DNA of 64,000 nucleotides from Psococerastis gibbosa (taxonomy: Eukaryota; Arthropoda; Insecta; Psocodea; Psocidae). Every line of letters starts with the position of its first letter. Position 1 is the first letter of the stretch. Below, one piece after another: positions 1 to 11,241 of the stretch. A program made the translations under genes and the position numbers. Where the stretch lies: NCBI GenBank assembly GCA_963971405.1, contig OZ020485.1, positions 51,581,469 to 51,645,468 on the forward strand. Reading direction: 5' to 3'. The notes under the pieces are model-generated. The model worked only from the letters and a program-made list of their open reading frames with translations, did not search any database and was not told the origin of the DNA.

Positions 1-58
1 TCTGCTACCACGTCACTGTTTTTGGAAATAGCCCTAGCCGGTCAATGGAATGGGTGCC
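1..58. mobile_element. Right end of a Harbinger-like MITE (same family as 13350-13732)
   Basis: These bases match the right terminal repeat of the MITE at 13350-13732 almost base for base, ending in CAATGGAATGGGTGCC. The rest of the copy lies outside the window. It sits in a RALGAPB intron, about 45 bp upstream of the first visible exon. Confidence 0.8.
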
Positions 59-103
59 TTTACATAATGTTGGATCTAGTAATGTAGTTTTTGTGGTTTG
101 TAG

Positions 104-3100
104 ATGGGAGAAGGGTTGACGGAGCCCATGTTCTCGGAGCTGCTGCTCTCTCTTGGCTGGCCGGTTAACGTGTGGCAGCACCCCGGCTGGACGGGTCACG
201 TGTCCACCAGCAACAAGGTTCAGCTTGTGTCTGACAATGGTAAGACGTGTGTTTGATAGGGCCCGTGAACCTTGTCTTGACAACGACCCCATGATTTTTG
301 GTTGTCGGTTGTAAGCGACAATGGACAAGCTGTATGCTTGTAAAAGGCATACGTCAATCATAACTAGGTCGTGTGTGAGTCATACTGTAGCAGTAAGTTT
401 TAGAATTTCTAGCTCCATTAACGAGAGGTAGGAAGAGATACCAAAACCAAGATATATATGCTGAATGATATGAAGGGGAAGTAGAGCAAGGAGTGGGGGG
501 AGGCGGGATACTATACAAGCCCCCCGTACATGCTTTCCTATTTATAAATTAGTATAGGTACCGAGATAGATAATATGAGTAGTTATTGCTAAACATTTGT
601 CCTAGGATTAATTTAAGTTTAATAGACAATGCAATTGTTTCTTTAACGAATCTAATGCTTTAGGATAGTCACAGCCTAAACATACCCGTACAACAATTTA
701 TTTACCTATCTTTTACTGTGGTAGTAATCAGTAATTATAAGGGAGGATTTCTTAGCAAAATTCCCTAAAAATTTCAAAATCCGCGCCTGAGTGGAGGAGG
801 CTCACACCCTGGCAACTGGAGTTGATTCTATATGATGATGATTTACGATACATAAGTTACTCACTAAATTTTATGTTATATATATTTTTTCTAGCAGGCA
901 CAGAGGGTGGGGACACGCCGAGCCTATATAACGGGAGCAATTACGTGCTGTACTGGGCGGACGTGCTGTCGGAGGTGGCGTTCGTCGTGCCTACAGTCAA
1001 GGCCGTCTCCGCCCAGCCCCCCGCCTTCCCTCTCGACTCCGCCTCCCAGCTCGCCTCTCAAGGTAACCCTCTATTATTGTAATAGTTTATTTTAGAGTGA
1101 ATTTTGTAAAATTTGGATTAGGTGAAATCGATAGGGTACCTACCTACAAAAGTTATGAGGCTAATAAGTTATTTATTTACGTCTTACCAAACTACCCGGG
1201 GGATTTTGATGAAATTTGGCATGCAGGTTCACAGCAATCATGCCTCGGAACCATTTAATTTTACTATGGGCTAACTCAATTTTGGGGGGTTTTTACCCCC
1301 AAAAAAACTCCAAAATATGGCTAAAACAGTTATTTCTAAAAAACGGCTCCAACGATTTCTTTTAAATTCACATATTGTAGTTGTTATTATTTAATGTAAA
1401 CAGCGCCCAATGGCTCGCTTGCTTCTTGATAGTTTGCTTCTGGGAGTAAAAAAATTAAAATGACTCAAAATTCTCATGAATCTAGTTCTAGAATATGCAA
1501 TCCCATCGATTAATTCAGTGCTTTAGGATAGGGGATGTCGAGGGCCGGTTTTTGCCCTCCTGTGTTGGAACGGTGAGCTCATCAGGGTTTGTAACTATAA
1601 GTTAAGGCCGTTGTTGCAGGCTGGTACGGGAGGAGCGTGTCCGTAGGCGCGGCGGGGCGCGAGGGGCACCTCAAGGCGCGGGCTATGTCCCTGGACTTGG
1701 ACAAGGCGGAGCCCACTCGCCCCGGGCGCAAGGCCGGCAGCGGGAGGTCGCAGCCCCTCACGGACCCTCCCACAAAGATACTGCTCGTCTGGCTGGAAAA
1801 CTTCGAGGACAGCGCCACCTTCCCACTAGGTCAGCACAAAACATTTCATTGTAAAGTAGGAGAATCCAGGTTAGAGTTTCTCCAGTGACTTCGTGAAAGC
1901 GAAACATTATGAATTAAAATGAGTGAAATAGGTGGTCTGGTAAATATGGTTGGCTAAAGGACATTAGTGAGCAGAGTATCCATTGGATACCCCGAAACGT
2001 CAAAGTTGCCAATGTACAAGCTACTATTACGTAACAGGAACATTACGTATGTTTAGTTGTGAATTGTTGCTAACTGTACAGTTAATAGCAGTTTCTATTG
2101 GTAGCCATATTGACAACATAAAAATTGTTGCAGAATCCGTCATCAACAGTGTTGAAAAAGAATACGTCTGACTTGAGGTGCTTACTTCATTGGCATAAAA
2201 GGTTCTTACATGACGCTACACAAAATACTGATAATGATTAGATAAGAAGGCAACAACTCAAATATTTGGAACTTTGCCATACTGCTGACGACAAAAACGG
2301 AGTAATTAGTCAGGCAGAAATAAAATGAAGCGTGGAAATAAAAACCGGAAAAATTGGAAATTAGTATCACTTAAATACGATCCAAGTGACATGGCCAATG
2401 TCCTGTAAATAGCACCATGCGACAGTGGCAAAATTGTAGTTGCAGTTGGTAAATAGAAGGCAAGTGTGTCATAATTATCATGTCATGTATTATGGCTTAG
2501 AAAAATCGTGATAACTCAGAAAAATGATTTTGGCGGTTAACCCAGTTTTAATTTCCGCGCTTCACATAACAGAAAAGTGGAATGATGACGTTGTTTGAGT
2601 CGGCTTTCGTTTGTGTATGCAGGTGAGTTGCTGACGTACTGCAACACGGGGCTGGAGTGCGGCTCGTCCAGACCCGAGGACGCGTTCGTCCTGTTCCTGC
2701 ACCCGCTCAGCAGCGGGCTGCTGCGTGTCAAGCTGGTGGGCCCGGCTGGGCGCATACCACTCGTCGAGGGCTGCGTGCTGCCGCGCCGCGCCTTCGGCCC
2801 GCTCGTCCGACAGATAGCCGTTAACATCGCCCGCAGGCGGCGGCTGCACAATGACAAGTACGCAACAATCAATGTGGGCAATTGCATTGCCATACCAATT
2901 ATTTTCTTGTCCCATATTCTCCATACCAAAGCATTGGAATGGTTCGATAAGAACTTTGTGGCTAATTTTTCAAGTTATGGTCATAGCTACCTTAGTACAT
3001 GCCGTACAACTTCAATTATCCGAATCAATTGGAACCGGATAATCAAATATTAGGTTAATTGGAGCTTTTCGAAGAAGGATATACAGGGTCTGTCCGGAAA

Positions 3101-6100
3101 GTAATATCAGTGAATTTTTTTACGCAGGCTGTAGACAAAAAAAAAGCGCTCGCGTTACTGGCTCACATTTTGGTGGAGGGATCTGGCAACAAGTTCCAAC
3201 AAGTGGCAGCTGGCTACCGAGCGTTGTAGTGGTCACATCAGTTGTTCCATGTGAGTCGGTACAGTAACCCGGTGCAAGAAGAGAAAAAGAAGAATAAAAG
3301 GGTTCGCTTGAGCAACGGATGACGATCAAGTTTGGTGCAAAACTGGAGAAGAGTGCTGCGGAAACCATTAAAATGTTAAAGAAGGCTTTCGACGACGATT
3401 GCCTTTTGGGTAGGCAAATTTTCCTGAGGCACAAGGCCTTCGCAGAAGGTCGGGAAGACGCCAACGGCGTGCGCCACGCTGGACGGCCATCAAACTCCAC
3501 TACCAACGACAATGTGCAACATGTGCGTGACTTGTTGAACACTGATCGACGTGTAAGTGGCCGTTGTTTTCCGATAAATTAAACATTACTAAAACCTTCA
3601 ACAGACAGCAGTAGTGGAGGTTAATGGCCGTCCAGCGCGGGGCTCGTCGTTGGCGTCTTCCCGAACTTCTGCGAAGGCCTTGTGCCACCGGACAATTTGC
3701 CCGAAAGGTAATCGTCGTTGAAAGCCTTCTTCAACATTATATAATGGTTTCCGCAGCACTCTTCTCCAGTTTTATACAAAACTTGATCGCCATCCGTTGC
3801 TCAAGCGAACGCTTTTTTTCGTCTTGCACCGGGTTACTGAACCGACTCACATGGAACAACTAATGCGACCACTACAACGATCGGTAGCCAGCTGGCACTT
3901 GTTGGAACTTGTTACCAGAGCCCCCAACAAAATCTGAGCCAGTAAAGCACATGCTTGCGCGCACAGTCTCCGTAAAAAAATTTCACTGACATTACTTTCC
4001 GGACAGACCCGGCAAGGGCTTATTTTCGGTACTACATGAATTCTTTATTTAATAAATGAATAGAAGGGTATTCCTGTACATAATAAGTGGAAGTCGTCAA
4101 GGTTTACACAACACGAATTTCAAAGTAACCTATATGACTGCCTAGACCCGCTTTTAGGGAGATTCATCTACCTATTGAGATGGCGACCAATGTTCGGCTT
4201 TCGGAAACTTTTAGCACAACTTTTCATGGCCCTCTGAGCCTAAACTACCCTCCGTTCAAAATTTTTATATACATATATACTGTTCGCCCAGAAAAGTTTG
4301 CAAATGCACAATAGAATTTCCCGTAATGCTTTCGCAAGTCCCGCCTCTCCATGTCAATTCCCTATGCTGCATTATCAAATCAGATAGAACTACTTTGCAT
4401 GTGTTTGTATACACAAAACGTATGGGGGTTCCATTCCAAATTAAATGCATTAAGGTCACAAGTGGACATTGCTTATTTATTTAGCTAAAATTGTCGATCT
4501 GTTCCACTTTTTACAAATTTACTGCTCCAATGTCAAAATTAAAATTAAAATTTTCTGAATGTCAATTAATTGTCTTCAACGACTGTAGCACCGTTAGTGC
4601 ACCGGTTTTAGGGTCATCATAGAACAAAATCAAAGCAATATTTATTGTTAAAATTATTATTAGTGCGTTTCTTGAATTTGAGAAATGTTTAAAAATTTTC
4701 TTCTTACTATACTGTGTTAAAAAATGGATAAACTTGGAAGTAGATAGTTAATACTATTAGTGCGTTTCTTGATTTTGAGAAATTTATAAAATTTTCTTCT
4801 TACTATACTGTGTTATAAAATCAACTTAAAAGTAGACAGTTAATTTCGAAGTTAAGGGCATTCAGACCACAGAAAAGAGTGGTAAGTCTTACCGAAGGAA
4901 GCAGGCTTAGTAAGAGGAAGATGAAAGGCCAAAGCAGTGAAACTGAGCAACATTTCCCCATAAACCGTTTGGTAAGGCAAGCAAATTCACTAGCAGGCAT
5001 GAATGATGATCTTTAACCCTTGCGAACTATTTAAGGAAGAGGGGTGAAGCTGAAAGTTATATTAGTGTTTTATTGTCAGATATGCTTGAATTCTGATATA
5101 ACAGAGTCTAGGAGTCCGTCAAGGTATAAAATCAACAAAAATATAAAGGAAAAAATACGTCAATAATACTACACGATCTCGACGAATACATAATTATGTT
5201 TATTCGTCCTAGAATGATTGAAATGAAATGAAATGAAAAGCGGCTTTATATTAGGCGAGCCCGAAGGGCTACCCTACCAGCTAACCTAATGATTGCTGGC
5301 TGTTAAGCTTGGACACCCTACGACAGGAAATATTAGAGCTTGATGGTCGTTACCAAATGCCCAAGAGCCTGCGCGTATTTATCACTAGGCGTCTTCACTT
5401 CAGGTAAATTAACAATCTGTACTCTGTAGCTACCATATATGAAAAGTAGTTCCGAGAGAAATGAATTTCAATTTGCTAGTATTAGTATTTTGGTCTCATA
5501 GATACAATATTTCTAAAGACTTCTCCATAATATAAAGAAATCAATGTAATCAATTAGTAGTCGCATCAGAACACATTGTGAAAATGTTTTTCTTGGTTAA
5601 GTTTTACGTAATAAAATTAAAAACACAACCAGTAGGTTGAGGAGATTATTATTTATACACGCATCAGAAGTGCAGCAGAAACAAAGCAGTCACAATTTCA
5701 ATGCTGTGCAGATTTAAGAAGTTTGACAAAAGCAACGTCTTGTTCGAGTCGCCACGCACGCTTTCTTGGCGTTATAGGTATTTACAAGGAATCCGGGACG
5801 CCATGACTGAAGGAAGCGCATTGTAAACCTTGATGAAACCCTTATTGGTGTGATACACAGAAACTCTTTTCAGTGACCTGAACGCTCTTAAGTTAACTAT
5901 CTACTTTCATGTTGATCCATTTTATAACACAGTATAGTAAGAAGAAAATTTTATACATTTCTCAAATTCAAGAAACGCACTAATAATATTTAGAACATTA
6001 AATATTGCTTTGATTTTGTTCTGCGATGACCCTAAAACCGTTCCACTACCGGTGCTACAGTAGTTGAAGACAATTAACTGACATTCAGAAAATTTTAATT

Positions 6101-8355
6101 TCAATTTTGAAATTGGAGCAGTAAATTCGTCGAGTACATTCGTCGAGATCGTGTAGTATTATTGACGTATTTTTTCCTTTATATTTTTGTTGATTTTATA
6201 CCTCGACGGACTCCTAGACTCTGTTATATCAGAATTCAAGCATATCTGACAATAAATCACTAATATAACTTTCAGCTTCACCCCTCTTCCTTAAATAGTT
6301 CGCAAAGGTTTAAGATCATCATTCATGCCTGCTAGTGAATTTGCTTGCCTTACCAAACGGTTTATGGGGAAATGTTGCTCAGTTTCACTGCTTTGGCCTT
6401 TCATCTTCCTCTTACTAAGCCTGCTTCCTTCGGTAAGACTTACCACTCTTTTCTGTGGTCTGAATGCCCTTAACTTCGAAATTAACTGTCTACTTTCAAG
6501 TTGATTTTATAACACAGTATAGTAAGAAGAAAATTTTATAAATTTCTCAAAATCAAGAAACGCACTAATAGTATTAACTATCTACTTCCAAGTTTATCCA
6601 TTTTTTAACACAGTATAGTAAGAAGAAAAATTTTAAACATTTCTCAAATTCAAGAAACGCACTAATAATAATTTTAACAATAAATATTGCTTTGATTTTG
6701 TTCTATGATGACCCTAAAACCGGTGCACTAACGGTGCTACAGTCGTTGAAGACAATTAATTGACATTCAGAAAATTTTAATTTTAATTTTGACATTGGAG
6801 CAGTAAATTTGTAAAAAGTGGAACAGATCGACAATTTTAGCTAAATAAATAAGCAATGTCCACTTGTGACCTTAATGCATTTAATTTGGAATGGAACCCC
6901 CATAAGTTTTGTGTATACAAACACATGCAAAGTAGTTCTATCTGATTTGAAAATGCAGCATAGGGAATTCACATGAAGAGGCGGGACTTGCGAAGGCATT
7001 ACGGGAAAATCTACTGTGCATTTGCAAACTTTTCTGGGCGAACAGTAGGCCCTACAGTATGTATGTATATCGATTTTAGGAAACACTCAACTTCCGTAAA
7101 TATTATCTCATTTTGATGAAACTTGACTGAATGAATAAACGACTTTATTGCAATACAAATTGCGAACAATAAGACTATAAAGTCTTTTTTTTCATGTTAA
7201 CCATAACTTAATAACAGTATACATTGTAAAATATAACTTAAATTATCGTGTATGGAATATAATAGTAGGTAGGTTAGGAATAGGTAACCAGCCACGCCCC
7301 CTCCCATCCCCTCCTCCCAGTCCTATATAAACCAAGGTTTCCTCTCCCTAGTCACATTTGCATCTTCTCCTCGAGTTTAGCAAGTCTCAAATTGCAGATA
7401 AGGTGTAACTGTGCTAGTTGGTTTTCACTCTGTAGATGGCAGTTCTTGCCGAAAGCGCTCAGGGTTTTATACTAACACAAGTGGGTTTCTTAGACAAAGT
7501 TAATTTAGTTAATTTCTTAACGATTATTTTACTAATTCGGGTTGTTATAACAAGTTTTTCTAAAACTCTAAGCTTTTGCTATTTTTTGTTTATTGAAATG
7601 AAATACCACGAAGTCACGAGTAATCTAATTATTTATGGGTATAGGGGGGGGGGGAGGGGGGTCCATTGTTTGTACTGCTACGAGGCCAGGTAACAGGTAA
7701 CTTGGCACAAAATTGGTCACACAAATGTCTTGATTAAGTTCGTTAACCAGCTAGATCCACTATTTAGTTACAGGATGGCTGCCGATTGAAACCTTACATA
7801 ATTCATATCTCAGTTAATATTGGTCGCAGGGGAATGAAATAAAGTTGGAATGAAAGGACGTATTATTATCTAAGATAATGGTAATCATCACTTTTTACAA
7901 CAAATCAACCATTTCAAGATGGCGTCAAGTCAAAGTGAAAATAATTTGATTAGTTAAAGTTCATAGTCGTCATTGTGGCTCGAAATTTGGAACTCATGAA
8001 TGTTTTGTGTGTTGATGTGGTCGGGAAAAGAATGAAGTATTTGTTTTATTTTTATTTACATACATTGGGTAGCATAGAGGAAAAGCGGGGTCTGCCCTTG
8101 CATGGAATCTCCCTACACCCGATCGGGATTTTTTAAAATATGATTCTGTTTTTTACATTTATTAGCAATGATCGTTTGGAAAGTAATGCAACCTTGGTAG
8201 AGGGAAATTAATGTTGAATTATGGGTATTATCGCTTGTTTCAGTTACCAACCGCCGCACGTGCGTAGAAGACTCAAAGTGCAGGAGTTGTCGAGCAAGTA
8301 CCAGGGCAGCCTCACGCACCCACAGCTCCTCACTAGCCTCTTTGCACACTCCTGA
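104..8355 (+). CDS. RALGAPB: RALGAPB, Ral GTPase-activating protein subunit beta, C-terminal five exons
   Basis: Five exons with matching phases: 104-239, 898-1062, 1620-1829, 2623-2857 and 8244-8355 (858 nt, 285 codons plus TGA). The protein follows the C-terminal end of animal RALGAPB as I remember it: [20 protein letters not shown], then [31 protein letters not shown], a [16 protein letters not shown] segment, [15 protein letters not shown], and a last exon starting [15 protein letters not shown]. The final exon is short and lies 5.4 kb downstream of the fourth, beyond a mariner, an R1 copy and a giant palindrome. An opposite-strand open frame over 8113-8349 is its shadow. The partner of the catalytic alpha subunit, RALGAPB is needed for RalA/RalB GAP activity in the cytosol. 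The N-terminal part of the gene is off the left edge. An ATTAAA at 9015-9020 could serve poly(A) addition. Recognition is by family memory; splice sites are read directly. Confidence 0.9.
1190..1480 (+). repeat. R2 dispersed repeat, copy a
   Basis: This segment has the R2 landmarks: GGTTCACAGCAATCATGCCT, a G-run followed by ACTCCAAAA, CGGCTCCAACGATTTC and GCTTGCTTCTTGATAG. It matches 48548-48960 and 57255-57830. R2 has no coding content that I can see. This copy is in a RALGAPB intron. Confidence 0.7.
3084..4012. mobile_element. Palindromic (fold-back) mariner-family element
   Basis: The left end is CAGGGTCTGTCCGGAAAGTA and the right end is its near reverse complement; TA precedes the left end. 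The left arm holds the start of a mariner transposase (open frame 3319-3582: helix-turn-helix region with GREDANGV and AGRPS). From about 3600 to 4012 the same 5' portion recurs in reverse, so the element is two 5' halves head to head around a centre near 3555-3600. No catalytic domain is present, so it can only be a non-autonomous relic. It lies in the last RALGAPB intron. Confidence 0.85.
4280..7045. mobile_element. Giant fold-back transposon with two 908-bp arms (Tc1/mariner-superfamily derivative)
   Basis: Arms 4280-5187 and 6138-7045 are each 908 bp and nearly perfect inverted copies. The outer ends read CTGTTCGCCCAGAAAAGTTT and its complement, each next to a TA, as for TA-targeting Tc1/mariner transposons. 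The 950-bp centre holds a partial third copy of arm sequence (about 5905-6127, oriented like the right arm) and a decayed transposase stretch around 5755-5880 that reads ...[12 protein letters not shown]... then, in another frame, VNLDETLIG, like DDE_3 transposases. A related fragment is at 48975-49830. The element is inserted in the (TA)-rich middle of an R1 copy inside the last RALGAPB intron. Family assignment rests on the TA flanks and the LDET motif only. Confidence 0.8.
7250..7690 (+). mobile_element. Penelope-type terminal repeat fragment
   Basis: Bases 7265-7436 are the reverse complement of sequence near 50335-50510, and 7437-7640 match the right terminal repeat of the Penelope-type element at 50179-51378 (TGGGTTTCTTAGACAAAGTT, GTTGTTATAACAAG, CACGAAGTCACGAGTAATC). 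No protein-coding part remains. It interrupts R1 copy a. Confidence 0.7.
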
Positions 8356-9170
8356 ACAATCAACATGGTCTGTCGCACCTAAATTTACATGAAACAGATC
8401 AAAGCACTATTGTACATGTACTCTTGGTTGAGTCTGCTCCATTGCATAACATATTGTTATTGAATTTGGAGACCGCATAATTGTGGTTTACCCTTTCATT
8501 TGGCTATCAATAGGCTACACGAGGTGGTGCAGTACACACTGGGTCTGTTGCATTTCATAACACTGTGTTTCTTCCACACTGTTTTACTTTTGTTTCTATT
8601 TTGAGACTGTATATATTATTTACGAATTGGCCGATCCTCAACAGTGATGATTAGGGATGTATCCGACCAACCTCTCTTTTGGAATCATTAACCTGTGTCG
8701 CCTTGGTTCTAGCCAACAATGGTCCTTGTCGGATCAAGATCTGTTTAGCTAATATCAAACCAGTTGGGACTTAATTGGTCCAAGACTGTCCACCAGTCGA
8801 CATTCGCTCACACTTTCTGGTCAGGTAAAGGTTAGTGTGGCACATGCCCGTGGAAATTACCATGCTTAGCTATCCAATACCTTGGACATTATTTGGTTGT
8901 CTCTGCATGTTTTATTAATGTATTCCTCCCACCAGGTGCTTATTGCTGCAGTATTAACTTATTTTGTATAGACTATTTATTTCACATTATACGTTATAGT
9001 TATAATTGTTTTATATTAAAAATTTTATGGTAGTACATTGCTGATTTATTGTATCGCGCATTCCTTTCAGTTTTAAATTCCGAAATTGTCATTCATTGCG
9101 ACCTTCCATTTTTCTTGCAAGCTTATGCTTTGTTTAGAGGAAAGTTTCTCAACTAAAGTGGAATTTCTGT
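8356..9170. other. RALGAPB 3' flank, no other gene seen
   Basis: This AT-rich stretch follows the RALGAPB stop and probably contains its 3' UTR. I see no exon, known repeat or RNA gene. A possible ATTAAA signal is at 9015-9020. Confidence 0.4.
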
Positions 9171-9174
9171 AGAT

Positions 9175-9400
9175 TGCATCTGAGCGGAAGTAGGATTAAC
9201 TGAAGAAGCAGTAGAATCCGGACTGAAATGAAAGCGTACTTACAAACGTTCCGTAGCGACGGAGCCACCGAGGTACAACCTTGGAAGTCTACCTAGCGCC
9301 ACTGAAGATGTTGACGAAACGTTTGCAAGTTGGCTTTCATCGTCCCATCAGCCCGGATTCTACTGGTTATTCATTCGACTCCGGCTGTGAAAGCCTTTGC
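9175..9400 (+). mobile_element. Penelope-like element terminal-repeat pair (no coding part)
   Basis: Inverted halves around 9179-9300 and 9300-9400 carry the terminal-repeat landmarks of the element at 31787-34242: GCAGTAGAATCCGG on the left, CACTGAAGATG, GACGAAACGTTTG and CAGCCCGGATTCTACTGGTT on the right. Only the termini survive. Confidence 0.65.
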
Positions 9401-9673
9401 AGTAGGATTCTTCATCGCCAATTAGCTGAACGTAAAACGCTACTTTCCTTGCGAAGTCCCACCTTATCACGCCTAAGTTCCTTTACCACCAAGTTCCAGA
9501 ACAATGTTTTCTTTCAAACAATACAATAATATATCACACTCAATCAACCAATGGACGAATTTGTTTCCATTCATAAAAAATTCCAGTAAAAGCATTTACA
9601 TGAGCAGAATATTTATGTATTTGGGGAATGAAATAAAAGACAAAGGCTATGAATGGGACTTGCAGCGAAAGCT

Positions 9674-10905
9674 GTTTTAGGGAGATTCATCTACCTATTG
9701 CGACGGCGACTAATGTTCTTTTCATTTCATGACCCCCTGAGCCTAAAATCACCCTCCGTTCAAATTGTTATATATATATATAAGCTGGTGTATGTATTTA
9801 TGTATGCACATATATCGATTTTAGGAAAAACTCTAATATCCGTAAATATCCGATTTTCATGAAACTTGGTACAAAAATTGATCATAAAAATGTCTTGATC
9901 GACTATTTAGTTACGAGTTGGCGGCCGATTGAAACCTTACAGTTCATACTTCAGTTAATATTGGTCGCAGAGGAATGAATTAAAATCTGACTGAAAGCCC
10001 GTATTATTATCTACGATAATGGTTATCAACACTTTTTACGACAAATCAACGATTTCAAGATCACGTCCAGTCAAAGTAAAAATAATTTAATAATTAAAAG
10101 TTCATAGCCGTCATTGTTTGGAACACAAGAGTGTTTTGTGTGTTGATCTTGTAGTCGGGAAAATAATGAAGTATTTTTTATATTTTACGCTTCGCGGCCC
10201 CGCCCCCCTTGCGACTGCGGCAGCGTGCCCCTTTGGGGCCTCGCATTGGGCATTACGCAGTTCGCCCCTTCGGGGCTCGCATGACACCTGAGAATGGTCG
10301 TAGTGGCCCTATTTAGTTGTTGAATTCAAACCAAGCATAAATTTCAATTTACATTTCAATTTTTTTAACACATGTCCATGGCCCTGGTTTCTAACCTTAT
10401 CTGGTTTTTTAAATTGCAGCCGATAATAAATACCCATCAGCTTCGGCTTCTGGAATCCCGGACAGAGGCAAAGAAGAGAATTTCGCTTATAAGCGAAACA
10501 TACAATTGTCCACCATTCATAAGAGGCAACTTGCCCCCTCTAGAACAGTCCCCTGCACTTAGCTTATGGACATGGAAGTCTCCCTTTTTTGAGGTCCGGA
10601 CACAAGCAAAGAAGAGAATTTCGCTTAAAAGCGAAACATAAAGCTCAAATTGACTATTGGCGTTTATATGGGATAAAGTAAAGGGTTTTTTTTTAGGGGT
10701 TTTCCGGCAATTATTCGAATTTTTTTTCGCTGTAAAAACCATCGTTGAACTTCAATGAACATTTAAAAAAAAGAATTGTCCAAATTGGTTCAGGCGTTGT
10801 TGAGTTATGCGCTTACCAACACATTTTGCGATTCATTTTTATATAATAGATTACATACATGGCGTAGAGGAAAAGCAGGGTCTGCGGAATCTCCCTCCAC
10901 CTGAT
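9674..10905 (+). repeat. R1 dispersed repeat, copy b (interrupted)
   Basis: R1 runs 9674-10190 and its right end lies at 10850-10905 (GCGTAGAGGAAAAGCAGGG, CGGAATCTCCC). Between them is unrelated sequence: a GC-rich block (10195-10300) with CCCCTTTGGGG and CCCCTTCGGGG hairpins, and a duplicated hairpin repeat (next entry). Confidence 0.7.
10440..10645 (+). repeat. Direct duplication carrying a GCGAAA hairpin
   Basis: The block GCAAAGAAGAGAATTTCGCT followed by TATAAGCGAAACATA occurs at about 10467-10502 and again, nearly unchanged, at about 10605-10640. Each copy can fold as TTTCGCTT/AAGCGAAA. The downstream text around 10790-10850 (CCAAATTGGTTCAGGCGTTG) resembles LINE 3' tails common in arthropods. 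Confidence 0.55.
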
Positions 10906-11241
10906 CGGCCAGAACCGAAAGGGACTTTTTACAATTTTATTTTGCATTTTTTTTTAGTTTGCTAAAAACTATCCCTCCCCCGAGATTGTATTCCAAATTT
11001 TAGAACGGATTCTGTTAATGGCAATTATATTGATGGCATTAATGCAGAGTAAATAATTTTTAAAGGCAATATTTTAAATTTTGGGTAACATAAAATTAAA
11101 AAAAGGATAAAACTATAATAGAGCCAATGTAGGAAAATTAAATAAGTTGTATTAAAAACATATACTGTAAACGTGGCCTCAAGATTTGGATAAATAGCCA
11201 TTAAAGATGCCAGCAGTGCACAGAGACAGGTACGGAGCAGG
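10906..11241. other. KAT14 3' flank
   Basis: This AT-rich sequence lies between the R1 right end and the KAT14 stop codon. It probably includes the KAT14 3' UTR (minus strand). No other feature is visible. Confidence 0.35.

Larger units (their letters stand above)
4154..8119 (+). repeat. R1 dispersed repeat, copy a (interrupted)
   Basis: R1 pieces lie at 4154-4279, 7046-7128 and 7690-8119. The left end is TTTTAGGGAGATTCATCTAC and the right end GCATGGAATCTCCC, so a short inverted repeat (GGGAGATTC) brackets the family. The inside has the CGATTTTAGGAAACACT block, the AACCAGCTAGATCCAC block and CAAGATGGCG at 7915-7924. The copy is split by the fold-back element 4280-7045 and by Penelope-type sequence near 7250-7690. 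Confidence 0.75.

Noticed and set aside
5922-6104. 60-codon minus-strand frame in the palindrome centre
   Set aside because: It is a by-product of non-coding arm sequence repeated in the arms, without protein family features.
8113-8349. 78-codon minus-strand open frame
   Set aside because: It is the shadow of the last RALGAPB exon, which reads well on the plus strand with correct splice phase.
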